A stretch of 64,000 nucleotides of DNA from Paenibacillus sp. SY21-1 (GCF_005222705.1 NZ_STGF01000001.1:62001-126000); one strand, 5' to 3'. Counted from the stretch's first letter, positions 43,201-52,101 are shown. A program made the numbers and translations. The notes: generated from the letters alone by a model not told the origin.

Positions 43201-43517
43201 GTCATAAAACTCCTTTTCTCGAATACGATAGTATAAAATGTAAAGCTATGTACCAGACTATACCTATCCTTCTGGAAACTGCAGTTCTCGGAGGTTAAGA
43301 TAAGGGGCTTGGCACTGGGAACCCGAAGCGTTCCCGGCCAGCCTCTTTGTTGTTTTGCAGGCGGGTTGCTCTGCGCAAATTGGCTCCCAACCATTATACA
43401 ACTACCTCCCCCAAAAATAAAACCTGCCGACAGGCTCGTTTGTATTCATTTCCTGCTTGTGGAAGCCGTTAATAAAGAAGAGAGACAAGCTTCTAGAAGA
43501 GAAAGGAATGGGATGAA
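43201..43517. other. Divergent promoter region between fabZ and the BIG2 gene
   Basis: About 320 bases without a gene. A small hairpin (GGGAAC/GTTCCC, 43318-43336) is the only clear structure. Both flanking genes must be transcribed outward from here. I did not find a promoter that I would defend. Confidence 0.5.
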
Positions 43518-45728
43518 GTGAAGAACAGTTTACGGCGAGTCATGTCTGCGGGGCATGCGCGCCGGCTTACAGCAATCTGGCTGATGGTTGCGCTCCTTAT
43601 GAGCGCGTTGTCGGGGGTCGCTCATGCAGCGGATGAAACGGTCACTGGTCTCGAATTTGATTATTATGCAGGCGACTATAACAGCGGAACTTCCTCCCTG
43701 CAAGTTTTTATTGAGGATGACAAAGTGAATTTGTCTGTGCTGGCTTCGGTGTCTAGCTCCTCTTCCAAGCAGGATGTTACGAACGAAGCCACCTGGAAAA
43801 CCTCCAACTCCGCTATCGTTAAAGTTGAAAAAGGCGTTCTTACCGGCTTAGGGAAGGGCACCGCTACGATCACCGCCACTTACAAAGGCGTCAGCGCATC
43901 CATTAAGGCAACGTCCGACTACGTGTATGATTCCGTTACCTTGATGCAGGGCACTACTGTGGCGCCTGCCAGCCTGGATATTGAAATCGACCAGCCGCTT
44001 GTTTTCGAGCTGGAGGGCACTAAGGGAACCGAAACCAAAATCGTTACCGATGACGCTACCTGGACGACATCCAATTCCGCTGTCGCAACCGTCGAGGACG
44101 GGACCGTTACCCTTCTAGGCGTAGGCAGCGCTACAATAACCGCCAAGCTGAAAGGTAAATCCGATTCCATTACGCTTAAGGTCACATCGCCCTACAAGGC
44201 AATTACGATCGGCAACGGCACTGCAAGCAACAAGCTCCTGGAAATCGACCTTGGCAGCGACCCGTCCAAGCTTAGCGCCACTGCCGAGCTGAAGACCGGC
44301 GTAACTTCCTCTATCGCCGACAATGCGACTTGGACTAGCGCCAACACCAAGATTGCAACGGTCAGCAAGGGCGAAGTAACCCCCGTTGGCACTGGCAAAA
44401 CTACGATTACCGTCACTCACAAGGGCGTCTCCTCCTCCATTGAGGTCGTTGTGCGCTCGGCTTACCAGTCGATCAAGCTGTCGCCGGAGAAAGAATACCA
44501 TATGCAGCTGCAGGACTCTCCTCTAGCCGTTACGGCGGAAGTCATGAGCAACACCGGAATATCGAATACGGTAACCTCCGATGCGGATTGGAGCTCCTCC
44601 AACGTCGTTGTAGCCGTTGTAGACAAGGGCGTCGTTACTCCTAAAGCGGTTGGCAGCGCCAAGATAACCGCAAGTTACAAGGGCGTGAGCCGCAGCATCG
44701 ATGTCACGGTATACCCAAGCGTTACAAAAATCAGCATCGAGGAAGAATCGATCGACGGCTTCAAGGGCATCACAGGCGATTTACCTAAGGTTATGGGAAC
44801 GACCTTCGACGGTTCGTCCGTTGATGTAACCAAGCTTGCAAGCTGGACCTCGGCCAGCACGGACATTGCCGTCATCAAGGACGGACAATGGTCGGCCAAA
44901 GCGCTGGGAGAATCCGAGCTGACAGCGTCCGTTCAAGGCAAGCAAGCCAAGGTAAAGCTGGTCGTTCACGTCAAGCCGCTTAAGCTTTACACCGAAGTGA
45001 AGGATTTGAGCGTCGTTTTTGGCAAGGACACGGCCTATCCCGCCGTCACTGTTATTAATGAAGACGGGGAAGAGGAGGATGTATCCAGCCGTGTGAAATG
45101 GTCGACAACCTCCGACAATATCGTACTGAAGCCGGAAGCCATGAAAGGGATAGAAGTATCCTCTCTTACTCTAACGGCTACGTATTTGAACAAGACAGCG
45201 ACGCTGCGCGTCAAAATAGAAGAAGAAGTCATGAAATTTGAAGTAGAGCCGACAGAGCTCGAGCTAAATCCCGGGCGCTCCAAATCCGTCAAAGTAACGG
45301 CTTACTACAAAAGCGGCGGCAAAGCCTCCGTCGCCTCCAAAATGAACTGGTCATCCGATAATGAAAAGTTGGCAACCGTCAGCGGAGCGTCGGTCAAAGC
45401 CATTGCGGTCGGCACGGCAAAAATAACCGGGACGTATCAAGGCAAAAGCATAACCGTTCCCGTAACTGTAGTGCCCAAGCTGAAATCGTTGGCGCTTTCG
45501 AGCAAATCGACGAAGCTAGCGGTCGGCGGCACATTTGCCGTTACCCTTCAAGCCAACTATACGACCGGTACTCCGGTTAACGTCACGGAAGCGGCCGTAT
45601 GGACGACGTCCAAGGCAAGCGTAGCAACCGTGAAGGACGGCAAGATTACCGCTGTGGGCAAAGGCTCAGCCTCCATTAAGGCCACCTTCTCCGGCAAAAC
45701 CGTCACAATTCGCATTACCGTTAAATAA
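43518..45728 (+). CDS. Secreted protein of eight BIG2 Ig-like domains
   Basis: 736-residue exported protein, probably an adhesin or matrix/wall component. The signal peptide (1-37, ending GVAHA) is followed by eight group-2 bacterial Ig-like repeats of about 80-90 residues. Each has a W-T/S-SSN core and a closing strand of the type AVATVEDGTVTLLGVGSATI, then TATYKGVSASI. The sixth repeat is degenerate. I see no SLH, LPXTG or lipobox, so attachment, if any, is non-covalent. The start is GTG with a weak AGGAATGGGATGAA upstream. It is one of only three plus-strand genes and splits the otherwise conserved flhP-fabZ interval. Confidence 0.85.
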   Translation: MKNSLRRVMSAGHARRLTAIWLMVALLMSALSGVAHAADETVTGLEFDYYAGDYNSGTSSLQVFIEDDKVNLSVLASVSSSSSKQDVTNEATWKTSNSAIVKVEKGVLTGLGKGTATITATYKGVSASIKATSDYVYDSVTLMQGTTVAPASLDIEIDQPLVFELEGTKGTETKIVTDDATWTTSNSAVATVEDGTVTLLGVGSATITAKLKGKSDSITLKVTSPYKAITIGNGTASNKLLEIDLGSDPSKLSATAELKTGVTSSIADNATWTSANTKIATVSKGEVTPVGTGKTTITVTHKGVSSSIEVVVRSAYQSIKLSPEKEYHMQLQDSPLAVTAEVMSNTGISNTVTSDADWSSSNVVVAVVDKGVVTPKAVGSAKITASYKGVSRSIDVTVYPSVTKISIEEESIDGFKGITGDLPKVMGTTFDGSSVDVTKLASWTSASTDIAVIKDGQWSAKALGESELTASVQGKQAKVKLVVHVKPLKLYTEVKDLSVVFGKDTAYPAVTVINEDGEEEDVSSRVKWSTTSDNIVLKPEAMKGIEVSSLTLTATYLNKTATLRVKIEEEVMKFEVEPTELELNPGRSKSVKVTAYYKSGGKASVASKMNWSSDNEKLATVSGASVKAIAVGTAKITGTYQGKSITVPVTVVPKLKSLALSSKSTKLAVGGTFAVTLQANYTTGTPVNVTEAAVWTTSKASVATVKDGKITAVGKGSASIKATFSGKTVTIRITVK

Positions 45729-45749
45729 TGCCGTTTCATTCTAATGCGT

Positions 45750-45794
45750 AAAGGGCTGGCCTCGATGTCATGTACATGACCGAGACCAGCCCTT
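45750..45794 (+). terminator. Bidirectional terminator between the BIG2 gene and epuA
   Basis: AAGGGCTGG pairs with CCAGCCCTT, extended by CTCG/CGAG and GTCATG/CATGAC, with a C/A mismatch. The two genes converge here, so one hairpin may serve both, although the T-runs are short. Confidence 0.7.
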
Positions 45795-45807
45795 CTTAGC
45801 CTATTCA

Positions 45808-46131
45808 TCAAGATTCCGCAAACACCAGATCGTAGAGATGTCTCCAGGTTTGCCATTGAAACACATCATCCTCAGGTCCTTTGCCAACGATGACATAGCC
45901 GACATACAGACCTGCGACGAGCATAATCAGCATTATGAGCGGTACGATGCTTTTGCGCAAAAGCCACAACAGCACCCTTACCCCTATGGGCCGTCGCTTC
46001 TCCGTCTGCTTTCCTTTGGCTTTCGCGCGCTCTTCCTGCGCCTGTCCGCCGGCATCGCTTTGTTCAGCTTCACTATCCATTACGCTTTCGCGGTAATCGA
46101 TTCGTTCTTCGGCCATACTCATGTTCATCAT
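45808..46131 (-). CDS. EpuA-family small membrane protein
   Basis: 107-residue protein with a charged cytoplasmic N-terminus (rich in E/K/R, 1-50) and one membrane helix (about 58-80: SIVPLIMLIMLVAGLYVGYV). The C-terminus VGKGPEDDVFQWQTWRHLYD is the EpuA (PF11772) signature. Proteins of this family are often labelled 'DNA-directed RNA polymerase subunit beta' by error-prone transfer; nothing here supports that. It starts 7 bases after flhP and probably shares its transcript. Several ATGs compete as start (46131 and 46122 are nearest). Its function is unknown. Confidence 0.8.
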   Translation of the reverse strand: MMNMSMAEERIDYRESVMDSEAEQSDAGGQAQEERAKAKGKQTEKRRPIGVRVLLWLLRKSIVPLIMLIMLVAGLYVGYVIVGKGPEDDVFQWQTWRHLYDLVFAES

Positions 46132-46138
46132 CCTATCT

Positions 46139-46981
46139 TTACGCGCGCAATCCGTTTGCCAGGCCCATCATCGTGTCGCTTGAGGATAACGCTCTCGCTG
46201 CCAACTGATAAGCACGCTGCACATTAATAAGCTCCGTCATTTCGTCGGTAAGGCTAACGTTGGACTGCTCCAAATAACCTTGACGCAATGAGATCATATT
46301 CTCAGAATCGGGTACGATTTCCTGTACGACATCGCCTACGTTAATTCCGCCTGCAACGACGAACAGGTTGTCGGCCACCGCGGTTAGAGCGGCAGGACGC
46401 GATGCCTGAAGCAGCTTGATGCTGCCTAGCTCCCTTGTTTCCAGCGAAGATACGCCCAGCACCGTTCCATCTGAATCAACCCGCAGATCGAATCCCTGAG
46501 GCACAACAATGTTTCCCTCTACCACATTTCCGGTGTTCGGATCGCGCACATTGGCTACGACCGGATATCCGTCGTCTGTTGCCAGTATGGTATCACCGTT
46601 TGCCCCTACCGTCAACTGGAACGCTCCGTTGCGCGTGTAAGCCCGGTTGCCGGCATCGTCTACCTGAACTTCGAACAAAGCGTTGCCTTCAATGGCAATG
46701 TCCGTCTTCTTGTCCGTCCCCTGAAGCGGTCCCTGCGTCAGATTCGGCTGTACCATCGTCATCTTGACGCCCCAGCCCTGCATGAAATCGAGCGGCGTGC
46801 GACGGCCTGGCTGATTGAATTCTCCGGGCTGAGTTCTTACGTTGTTCAGCAAATCCTCGAAGGTCGCTTCTTTCCGCTTATAGCCGACTGTGTTGACATT
46901 GGCAATGTTATCGGCAAGAACATCCAGCTTCTGCTGCAACCCGTTCATCGACACCATCGCATTGATCATTGAGCTGTTCAT
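46139..46981 (-). CDS. flhP: Flagellar rod/hook-basal body protein FlhP
   Basis: FlgG/FlgF-type axial protein, a component of the flagellar rod. The N-terminal motif LDVLADNIANVNTVGYKRKE (about 19-38) and the C-terminal helix EMTELINVQRAYQLAARALS are those of the basal-body rod family. Between them lies the flagellar basal-body middle domain (AIEGNALFEVQVDDAGNRAYTRNGAFQL). The 280 residues match B. subtilis FlhP (269). It follows flhO by 36 bases. A GAAGGAGG ribosome site is present, with a rather long spacing. Confidence 0.94.
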   Translation of the reverse strand: MNSSMINAMVSMNGLQQKLDVLADNIANVNTVGYKRKEATFEDLLNNVRTQPGEFNQPGRRTPLDFMQGWGVKMTMVQPNLTQGPLQGTDKKTDIAIEGNALFEVQVDDAGNRAYTRNGAFQLTVGANGDTILATDDGYPVVANVRDPNTGNVVEGNIVVPQGFDLRVDSDGTVLGVSSLETRELGSIKLLQASRPAALTAVADNLFVVAGGINVGDVVQEIVPDSENMISLRQGYLEQSNVSLTDEMTELINVQRAYQLAARALSSSDTMMGLANGLRA

Positions 46982-47017
46982 GACAGGCGCTTCGCCTCCT
47001 TCGCTACAGGCAAGTTA

Positions 47018-47881
47018 TTATACGCGGCCAATTTCATTAGCGGCCTTCTCCAAGCTTTTATCGTAGAACTGAATGACCTTCTGGTTCGCCTCATAAGCCC
47101 GAAGCGCCGCCATCAAATCGACTGCCGACTGCGCAGCATCTACATTGGAGCGCTCGACGTAGCCCTGACGCACTTCAACGCGATCGTTTACGGCTACCGG
47201 AACGCCCTCGCCGTCATCCGTAGCAAAACGGAAATTGCCGTTGCCCTCACGTACCAGTTCATTCGGATTGTCTATCCGGGTAATCAGAAGCTGCGCTCCG
47301 ATCTCTTGGCCGTCGGAGTCCACAAAGCGCTGGTCTGGCGTCAGCATCAGGCGATCCAATCCGACGCCCGCTGGCATTTGAATCGGCTGCCCATCCGTCC
47401 CCAGTACATTTGAACCGTCGCTTGACATGAGAAAGCCCTGCTCCGTTAACGCAAACTTTCCGCCGCGCGTATAACGAATTTCTCCGTTACTATCCTGCAA
47501 CGTAAAAAACGCCTGCGGTTGATACGTCACTTCGCCGTCTGGACTAACAAACTTTCCAGAGGCGTCGAAAGCAATGCCATCAACGTCAATATTCGAAATA
47601 AGCGCAAAATCCGAAGAATTGTTCGTTTGCATCAGATCGCCTTGCACATGAATGGACAACGCTTCTTCAGCGAATACGCCTGTAGTCAGACGTCCGATCT
47701 GTGCATCATTTTCCTGACCTGCACCGGTCAAGGACAACAGCATTTCCGGAAACGAACGCGAGACGGCATTCGTCTGCTTATAGCCGGGCGTATTGATGTT
47801 GGAAATATTGTTAGTAACCGTGTCATGACGACGCTGCTGCGCGATCATGCCTGAAGCTGCCGTATATAAACCTCTGAGCAT
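47018..47881 (-). CDS. flhO: Flagellar rod/hook-basal body protein FlhO
   Basis: Rod component paired with FlhP. It starts LRGLYTAASGMIAQQRRHDT with the rod motif VTNNISNINTPGYKQTNAVS. The C-terminus GYVERSNVDAAQSAVDLMAA, then LRAYEANQKVIQFYDKSL, is the matching closing helix. The 287 residues fit the family (270). AGGAGG is 7 bases before the ATG. As in B. subtilis it lies directly after mbl, and a sigma-D-type promoter is visible between the two genes, which would tie flhO-flhP-epuA to the late flagellar regulon. Confidence 0.94.
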   Translation of the reverse strand: MLRGLYTAASGMIAQQRRHDTVTNNISNINTPGYKQTNAVSRSFPEMLLSLTGAGQENDAQIGRLTTGVFAEEALSIHVQGDLMQTNNSSDFALISNIDVDGIAFDASGKFVSPDGEVTYQPQAFFTLQDSNGEIRYTRGGKFALTEQGFLMSSDGSNVLGTDGQPIQMPAGVGLDRLMLTPDQRFVDSDGQEIGAQLLITRIDNPNELVREGNGNFRFATDDGEGVPVAVNDRVEVRQGYVERSNVDAAQSAVDLMAALRAYEANQKVIQFYDKSLEKAANEIGRV

Positions 47882-47926
47882 GTTGTAACCTCCTGATCAG
47901 CTTCCATTTATACCTAGCTCTATCTA

Positions 47927-47953
47927 TTATCGGTTGCTTGCGCCGCTCCTTGA
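47927..47953 (-). promoter_or_regulatory. Sigma-D-type promoter of flhO-flhP
   Basis: TCAA, 15 bases, ACCGATAA on the minus strand; the sigma-D consensus is TAAA-N15-GCCGATAA/T. There is one mismatch in each element and the spacing is correct, about 45 bases before the flhO start. Confidence 0.5.
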
Positions 47954-48041
47954 ATAGCTTGTCCATGCGACTAGCGACTCATTTGCCCCTCGGCCGCCCA
48001 TCACAGACTCCCGAACGCGCAGGCAACCCTGCAATTGCCTT

Positions 48042-49031
48042 CTATTTCTTAAGCTTGTCCAAATTGTCCAGCAAAATGCCCGTCCCTTTAACGACACAAT
48101 GCATTGGATCTTCAGCAATCAGCACGGGAACCTTCAGTTCCTCGGCCAACAGCGCGTCCATGCCGCTGAGCAGCGCTCCGCCGCCCGTGAGTATGACGCC
48201 GCGGTCAATAATGTCCGCCGACAGCTCCGGCGGGGTCTGCTCCAATACAAATTTGGCGGCAGCCACAATCGACATTACCGAATCCCACAGCGCCTCGCGA
48301 ACCTCTTGCGAGCGAACCGTAATAGTTAGCGGAAGTCCCGATACCATATCGCGTCCGCGGATGTCGATTTCCTCCTGGCGTCCGCTTTCGATGACCGTGC
48401 CAATCTTGATTTTAATATCCTCGCTCGTTCTTTCGCCGATCAACAGCTTATATTTATTTTTAATAAACTTCATGATCGCATCATCGAACTTGTTGCCTGC
48501 AACCTTAATGGAGGAGGAGGTCACGACGTCGCCCATGGAAAGTACAGCTACATCCGTCGTGCCCCCGCCGATATCCACTACCATGTTTCCGCTCGGCTGA
48601 AAAATATCCATCCCCGCTCCAATTGCCGCAGCCTTGGGCTCATCCTCAAGGAACACTTCCTTCGCGCCGCTTCGCTCCGCGGCCTCGCGAATAGCCTTTT
48701 GTTCAACTGAGGTAATATTCGTTGGAGCGCAAATCAGAATACGGGGACGGCTGAAAAATTTTCTTCCCTCAACACGATCGATGAATGCTTTAAGCATAAT
48801 TTCCGTAATTTCAAAATCCGCTATTACTCCATCCTTGAGCGGGCGGATGGCAATAATGTTGCCTGGCGTACGCCCGACCATCCGGTGCGCTTCCTCACCG
48901 ACAGCAAGCACCTTCTTCGAATCGCTTTCAATGGCGACAACAGAAGGCTCATCCAGTACGACGCCTCTTCCCTTCACATGAATAGACACATTGGCCGTTC
49001 CAAGATCAATTCCGATATCCTTGCTCAACAT
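48042..49031 (-). CDS. mbl: MreB-like actin Mbl
   Basis: Actin-like filament protein guiding lateral wall synthesis. Nucleotide-binding motifs are clear: KDIGIDLGTANVSIHVKG (phosphate 1), VVDIGGGTTDVAVLSMG (phosphate 2) and GVILTGGGALLSGMD (adenosine). GEEAHRMVGRTPGNI and RPLKDGVIADFEITE are typical of Mbl. I chose the ATG that gives MLSKDIGIDLG, as in the family, with GGGGGA ten bases upstream; a TTG six codons earlier overlaps that site. The product is 329 residues. It sits between spoIIID and flhO as in B. subtilis. Confidence 0.97.
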   Translation of the reverse strand: MLSKDIGIDLGTANVSIHVKGRGVVLDEPSVVAIESDSKKVLAVGEEAHRMVGRTPGNIIAIRPLKDGVIADFEITEIMLKAFIDRVEGRKFFSRPRILICAPTNITSVEQKAIREAAERSGAKEVFLEDEPKAAAIGAGMDIFQPSGNMVVDIGGGTTDVAVLSMGDVVTSSSIKVAGNKFDDAIMKFIKNKYKLLIGERTSEDIKIKIGTVIESGRQEEIDIRGRDMVSGLPLTITVRSQEVREALWDSVMSIVAAAKFVLEQTPPELSADIIDRGVILTGGGALLSGMDALLAEELKVPVLIAEDPMHCVVKGTGILLDNLDKLKK

Positions 49032-49154
49032 AAGGCTAAAGTCCCCCAACGAATAATGTTAACATAACGTTCATATGGTTCTCCCGCAGGAAAACCGCCA
49101 ACGTATATTATTCGCCAAAAAAGACAAATATCCTCTACATTCCGCGAAAAAACT

Positions 49155-49442
49155 TCATGCTTTTCCAGCAGCAAGCACTTCGCGCCGCTTTGAGCTCGTT
49201 TTTTTATATTTGATTTTGGTAGCCTCTCCTCCCCTTAGATGCCTGATCGATTTATGGTACTCCAAAATGTGCTTGACCTGATCGGCCAAATCGGGGTTTA
49301 TCTCAGGAAGCCGTTCCGTGAGATCCTTGTGCACCGTACTTTTGGACACGCCGAACTCTTTGGCGATTGTCCGCACCGTATGCTTCGTTTCAACGATGCA
49401 GCGGCCTATTTTTATGGTTCGCTCCTTAATGTAATCGTGCAC
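49155..49442 (-). CDS. spoIIID: Sporulation transcription factor SpoIIID
   Basis: Mother-cell DNA-binding regulator active after sigma-E. The 95-residue protein has the family start MHDYIKERTIKIGRCIVETK and the helix-turn-helix TVRTIAKEFGVSKSTVHKDL, then LTERLPEINPDLADQVKHIL. The basic C-terminus (KIKYKKTSSKRR) also contacts DNA in the B. subtilis protein. The start is GTG with GGGAGG seven bases upstream, as in other spoIIID genes. It has a sigma-E-type promoter and lies between spoIIQ and mbl. Confidence 0.97.
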   Translation of the reverse strand: MHDYIKERTIKIGRCIVETKHTVRTIAKEFGVSKSTVHKDLTERLPEINPDLADQVKHILEYHKSIRHLRGGEATKIKYKKTSSKRREVLAAGKA

Positions 49443-49475
49443 GTTCCCGCCTCCCTACTCGAGATAGTTTGGTAC

Positions 49476-49503
49476 ATTATATGAGTGGAGTGGGTATATA
49501 TTC
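49476..49503 (-). promoter_or_regulatory. Sigma-E-type promoter of spoIIID
   Basis: GAATATA, 13 bases, CATATAAT on the minus strand. The -10 differs from the sigma-E consensus CATACAAT at one base, and the -35 fits the loose ATATT-like element. spoIIID is sigma-E-dependent in B. subtilis. Confidence 0.55.
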
Positions 49504-49553
49504 GTTATGGCCAAGCCCGATGGCCCGGAATGTGAATAATTTTTCATAAAAAT

Positions 49554-49582
49554 GAAAAAAAGGCAGGGGAATATCCCCCGCC
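49554..49582 (-). terminator. Terminator of spoIIQ
   Basis: On the minus strand GGCGGGGG pairs with CCCCTGCC (one mismatch, ATATT loop), followed by seven T, just after the stop codon. Confidence 0.88.
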
Positions 49583-49602
49583 CATAAGACTTTAGTCCCT
49601 GT

Positions 49603-50340
49603 TCACTCATTGATGAGCGAAGTCGGATTGATCGGCTTTCCGTCTTTAATCGTTTCGAAATGTAGGTGGATGCCGAGATCGCGTCCTACATCATTTCGTC
49701 CGGCTACCGCTATTTTTGTCCCTTGACGAACCTCATCGCCTACAGCCACTTGAACGTCCGCAACGCTTTGGTAAACGGTGACGAGCCCGCCATCATGCGT
49801 AATTTCAATCACGTTGCCGTTTGTTGCGTGCTGCGAGACGTGGGTCACTTTGCCCGACAATGCAGCCAACACATCAAAAGGTTTGCCTTCCGGATCGGCG
49901 AAATCAATGCCTGTGCTTGGCATGATCGTATTGCCGACTTGTACAAGCGCCGCTTCCTGCTCCGCAGGAGTTGCAGCCTCATCGAAGTATGGCGTCATAA
50001 CCGAGATGGCTTCTCTGTCCACAATCGGCCATTCTGCCAATTCGCCCCCAACCGACACTTCAATCGTATCTTCGGTTTTGTCCGCCGGCTTTGTTTCTTC
50101 CCCCTGCGAAACTTCAGTAGAGTCGGGTGTGCCGGTAGTAGGACTTGTCTGATCCGCTCCCTGATAGATCCACATTAAGGTTACGATAATTGCTGCCGCA
50201 GCCAAGAAGATTGCTGGAGATACCCATCGCTTGGCGAACAGGTTCTTCAGTCCACTGCTGGTTTGTGCGGCAGACGGTGCTCCCGATACAGTTTTAGGAG
50301 CTTCTTCCGGTCTTTGCTTCGGTTTGTTTTGATCATTCAT
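49603..50340 (-). CDS. spoIIQ: SpoIIQ-type forespore protein with degenerate M23 domain
   Basis: Forespore membrane protein that pairs with SpoIIIAH to bridge the two membranes during engulfment. It has a cytoplasmic N-terminus (1-38), one membrane helix (about 40-61), an acidic Ser/Thr/Pro linker and a LytM (M23) domain (about 130-245). The zinc motif HxxxD is replaced by STGID (Ser instead of His), whereas the HLHFE motif is kept. The same His loss is known from B. subtilis SpoIIQ, so it is probably not a peptidase. The 245 residues are slightly shorter than B. subtilis (283). Ribosome site GAGGTGA, with a sigma-F-type promoter upstream. Confidence 0.93.
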   Translation of the reverse strand: MNDQNKPKQRPEEAPKTVSGAPSAAQTSSGLKNLFAKRWVSPAIFLAAAAIIVTLMWIYQGADQTSPTTGTPDSTEVSQGEETKPADKTEDTIEVSVGGELAEWPIVDREAISVMTPYFDEAATPAEQEAALVQVGNTIMPSTGIDFADPEGKPFDVLAALSGKVTHVSQHATNGNVIEITHDGGLVTVYQSVADVQVAVGDEVRQGTKIAVAGRNDVGRDLGIHLHFETIKDGKPINPTSLINE

Positions 50341-50359
50341 TTGCTATCACCTCACTAGC

Positions 50360-50388
50360 CATTGTTGCCAGTTCCGCTAGGTTTATAC
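50360..50388 (-). promoter_or_regulatory. Sigma-F-type promoter of spoIIQ
   Basis: GTATA, 14 bases, GGCAACAATG on the minus strand. The -10 matches every defined base of the sigma-F consensus GGNNANANTR, and the -35 matches GYATA. The spacer is one or two bases short. It implies a 5' leader of only about 12 nt. Confidence 0.6.
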
Positions 50389-50407
50389 GTGAGGCGTTTC
50401 ATATTTT

Positions 50408-52009
50408 TCAAGACTTGCTTTTGGTTAGAAGCTTCGAAGCTTGTTCGACTCTTGTCCCGGTATAGTAATAGCGTACAATCTCTATCGCGCTTCTCCCTTC
50501 CAGCGCCATTCCGTTGGCTCCCCACTGGCTCATGCCTACGCCGTGACCGTAGCCGTAAGTCGTTACCGCTATTTTCTGCTTGTCTATGCTCCAGTCGAAT
50601 TGCGAGGAGGCCAGTCCGAGCCGCTCTCTAAACTCCCGACCGCTGAATTCCACCCCGTTAACTCGAATCGTTTGAATTCGATTGCCCTCTGTCCGTTTCA
50701 GCACCTTCATCGCCAGTTTTTTCGCCGCTTGCTTGCCGGTAAGCCCCAGCTTGTCATACAGCTCCTCTTGCTTCAGCACGATGGTCTCCTTGTAACGCGG
50801 AGAAAGTCCGATGTCCCAGGGGCTGTCCACGCTTCGCAAGTACGGTAGCTCTTGCCCCCAGTAATCCTCCGAATTTTCCGTATACCCGTTGCTCGTGGAA
50901 AAAAAAGAAGCTTCAATCGGCTCGCCCGCATAGGTGATAATCAAGCCTTTGGTTTCTTCCACCGCCTGCTTCAACTTTGCCAAATTGGCTTTCCCGGAAG
51001 CCTCGCCCTTCCATTTGCTTGCCAACTGCTCCTTCGATACATATACCTGATGAGCAATCGTATCGGTTACATCAGCTCCTTCAGGCACACTGTCGTCTTC
51101 ATTCTCACGCAACAGCAGCAGCCGCCTGGTTATGTACGTTCGTGCAGCGATCGCCTGTGCCTTCAACGCCTCAAGCTCAAACTCGGCGGGCATCTCGCCA
51201 GCCAAAACACCCAGTACATACGTCTCCAGAGGAACCCGCTCCAACCTTCGCTCCTTCATCATATACACACTTACGTTTAGCTCGTTATTACGCTCAGCCT
51301 TTCCCTCGTCTAACAGGCGGCTTCCATTGCCGCTCATTTGCACGCATTCTGTTTGAAGCAGCCCATCCTCTTGATTGCTGCTCGTGCCTGCTTCTCGAGC
51401 AGAGGGCTGGACACATGCTTGTTCCGTCTTGTTCTCCTCATTCTTTCCACCAATTTGCCGGCCTTCTGTACTTCCGCTTGCCTCTTCGTTCATCGAATCA
51501 TTTGAATTTTCAGTCCTTATTCCTTCAGTGGCCCCGTAGCTAGCATATTGACTCAAGTCGTTAGCGCTGACAGCCTGCATCCTGGCCTCAGATATTTCTG
51601 TAATAGACAATCGAGTCAAAAGCGCCGCAGCGCCAAGCAGCACACCAATCCCAAATAAAGCAAACCAGCGCGACACATCCACCCTGAACAATACTTTTTC
51701 CCTACTTATTCTCAGCTTTATCTCCCTTCTTCCGTATGTCCCACCGTCTCTGCCAGTCCAGCTTTGGTCGCTTATCCCATCTGTTCTATCTTTTCTGCCA
51801 GCCCGACTTATGACGCCTATTCCGCTTGTTCTACCTTTTCTCTCAGCTTGGCTTATGTTGCCTATTCCGTCTGTTTCTCCTTTCCTGCTGGTTCGGTCTA
51901 ATTCTCCTACCTCGTCTGTTTCACTGCTACTGATTGCTCTATTTGTCCAACCTGCCTCTGTTTTTCCCCAGCCCCGACGCTTCGCATCGCTACTCCATCT
52001 TTGCGCCAT
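50408..52009 (-). CDS. spoIID: Stage II sporulation protein D with repetitive N-terminus
   Basis: Lytic transglycosylase of the DMP engulfment machine. The SpoIID/LytB domain fills the C-terminal part: LETYVLGVLAGEMPAEFELE with the catalytic Glu, then ALKAQAIAARTYI, and near the end YGYGHGVGMSQWGANGMA. One membrane helix is at about 108-124. B. subtilis SpoIID is about 340 residues; here there are 533. The excess is a cytoplasmic N-terminus (1-105) built from four degenerate units of about 16 residues ('GIGNISQAERKGRTS'-like) plus an outer, Ser/Glu-rich linker (about 140-245). The start is ATG with AAGGAGG five bases upstream. CATAGAAT at 52049-52056 may be a sigma-E -10. Confidence 0.93.
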   Translation of the reverse strand: MAQRWSSDAKRRGWGKTEAGWTNRAISSSETDEVGELDRTSRKGETDGIGNISQAERKGRTSGIGVISRAGRKDRTDGISDQSWTGRDGGTYGRREIKLRISREKVLFRVDVSRWFALFGIGVLLGAAALLTRLSITEISEARMQAVSANDLSQYASYGATEGIRTENSNDSMNEEASGSTEGRQIGGKNEENKTEQACVQPSAREAGTSSNQEDGLLQTECVQMSGNGSRLLDEGKAERNNELNVSVYMMKERRLERVPLETYVLGVLAGEMPAEFELEALKAQAIAARTYITRRLLLLRENEDDSVPEGADVTDTIAHQVYVSKEQLASKWKGEASGKANLAKLKQAVEETKGLIITYAGEPIEASFFSTSNGYTENSEDYWGQELPYLRSVDSPWDIGLSPRYKETIVLKQEELYDKLGLTGKQAAKKLAMKVLKRTEGNRIQTIRVNGVEFSGREFRERLGLASSQFDWSIDKQKIAVTTYGYGHGVGMSQWGANGMALEGRSAIEIVRYYYTGTRVEQASKLLTKSKS

Positions 52010-52101
52010 GCTAGCCTCCTTATCTCTCAAACCTGATACTCTTAGCTCATTCTATGAATTTCAATGATAGGATAGAACCTCTGGTCGTTTAATCCCCTTT
52101 T

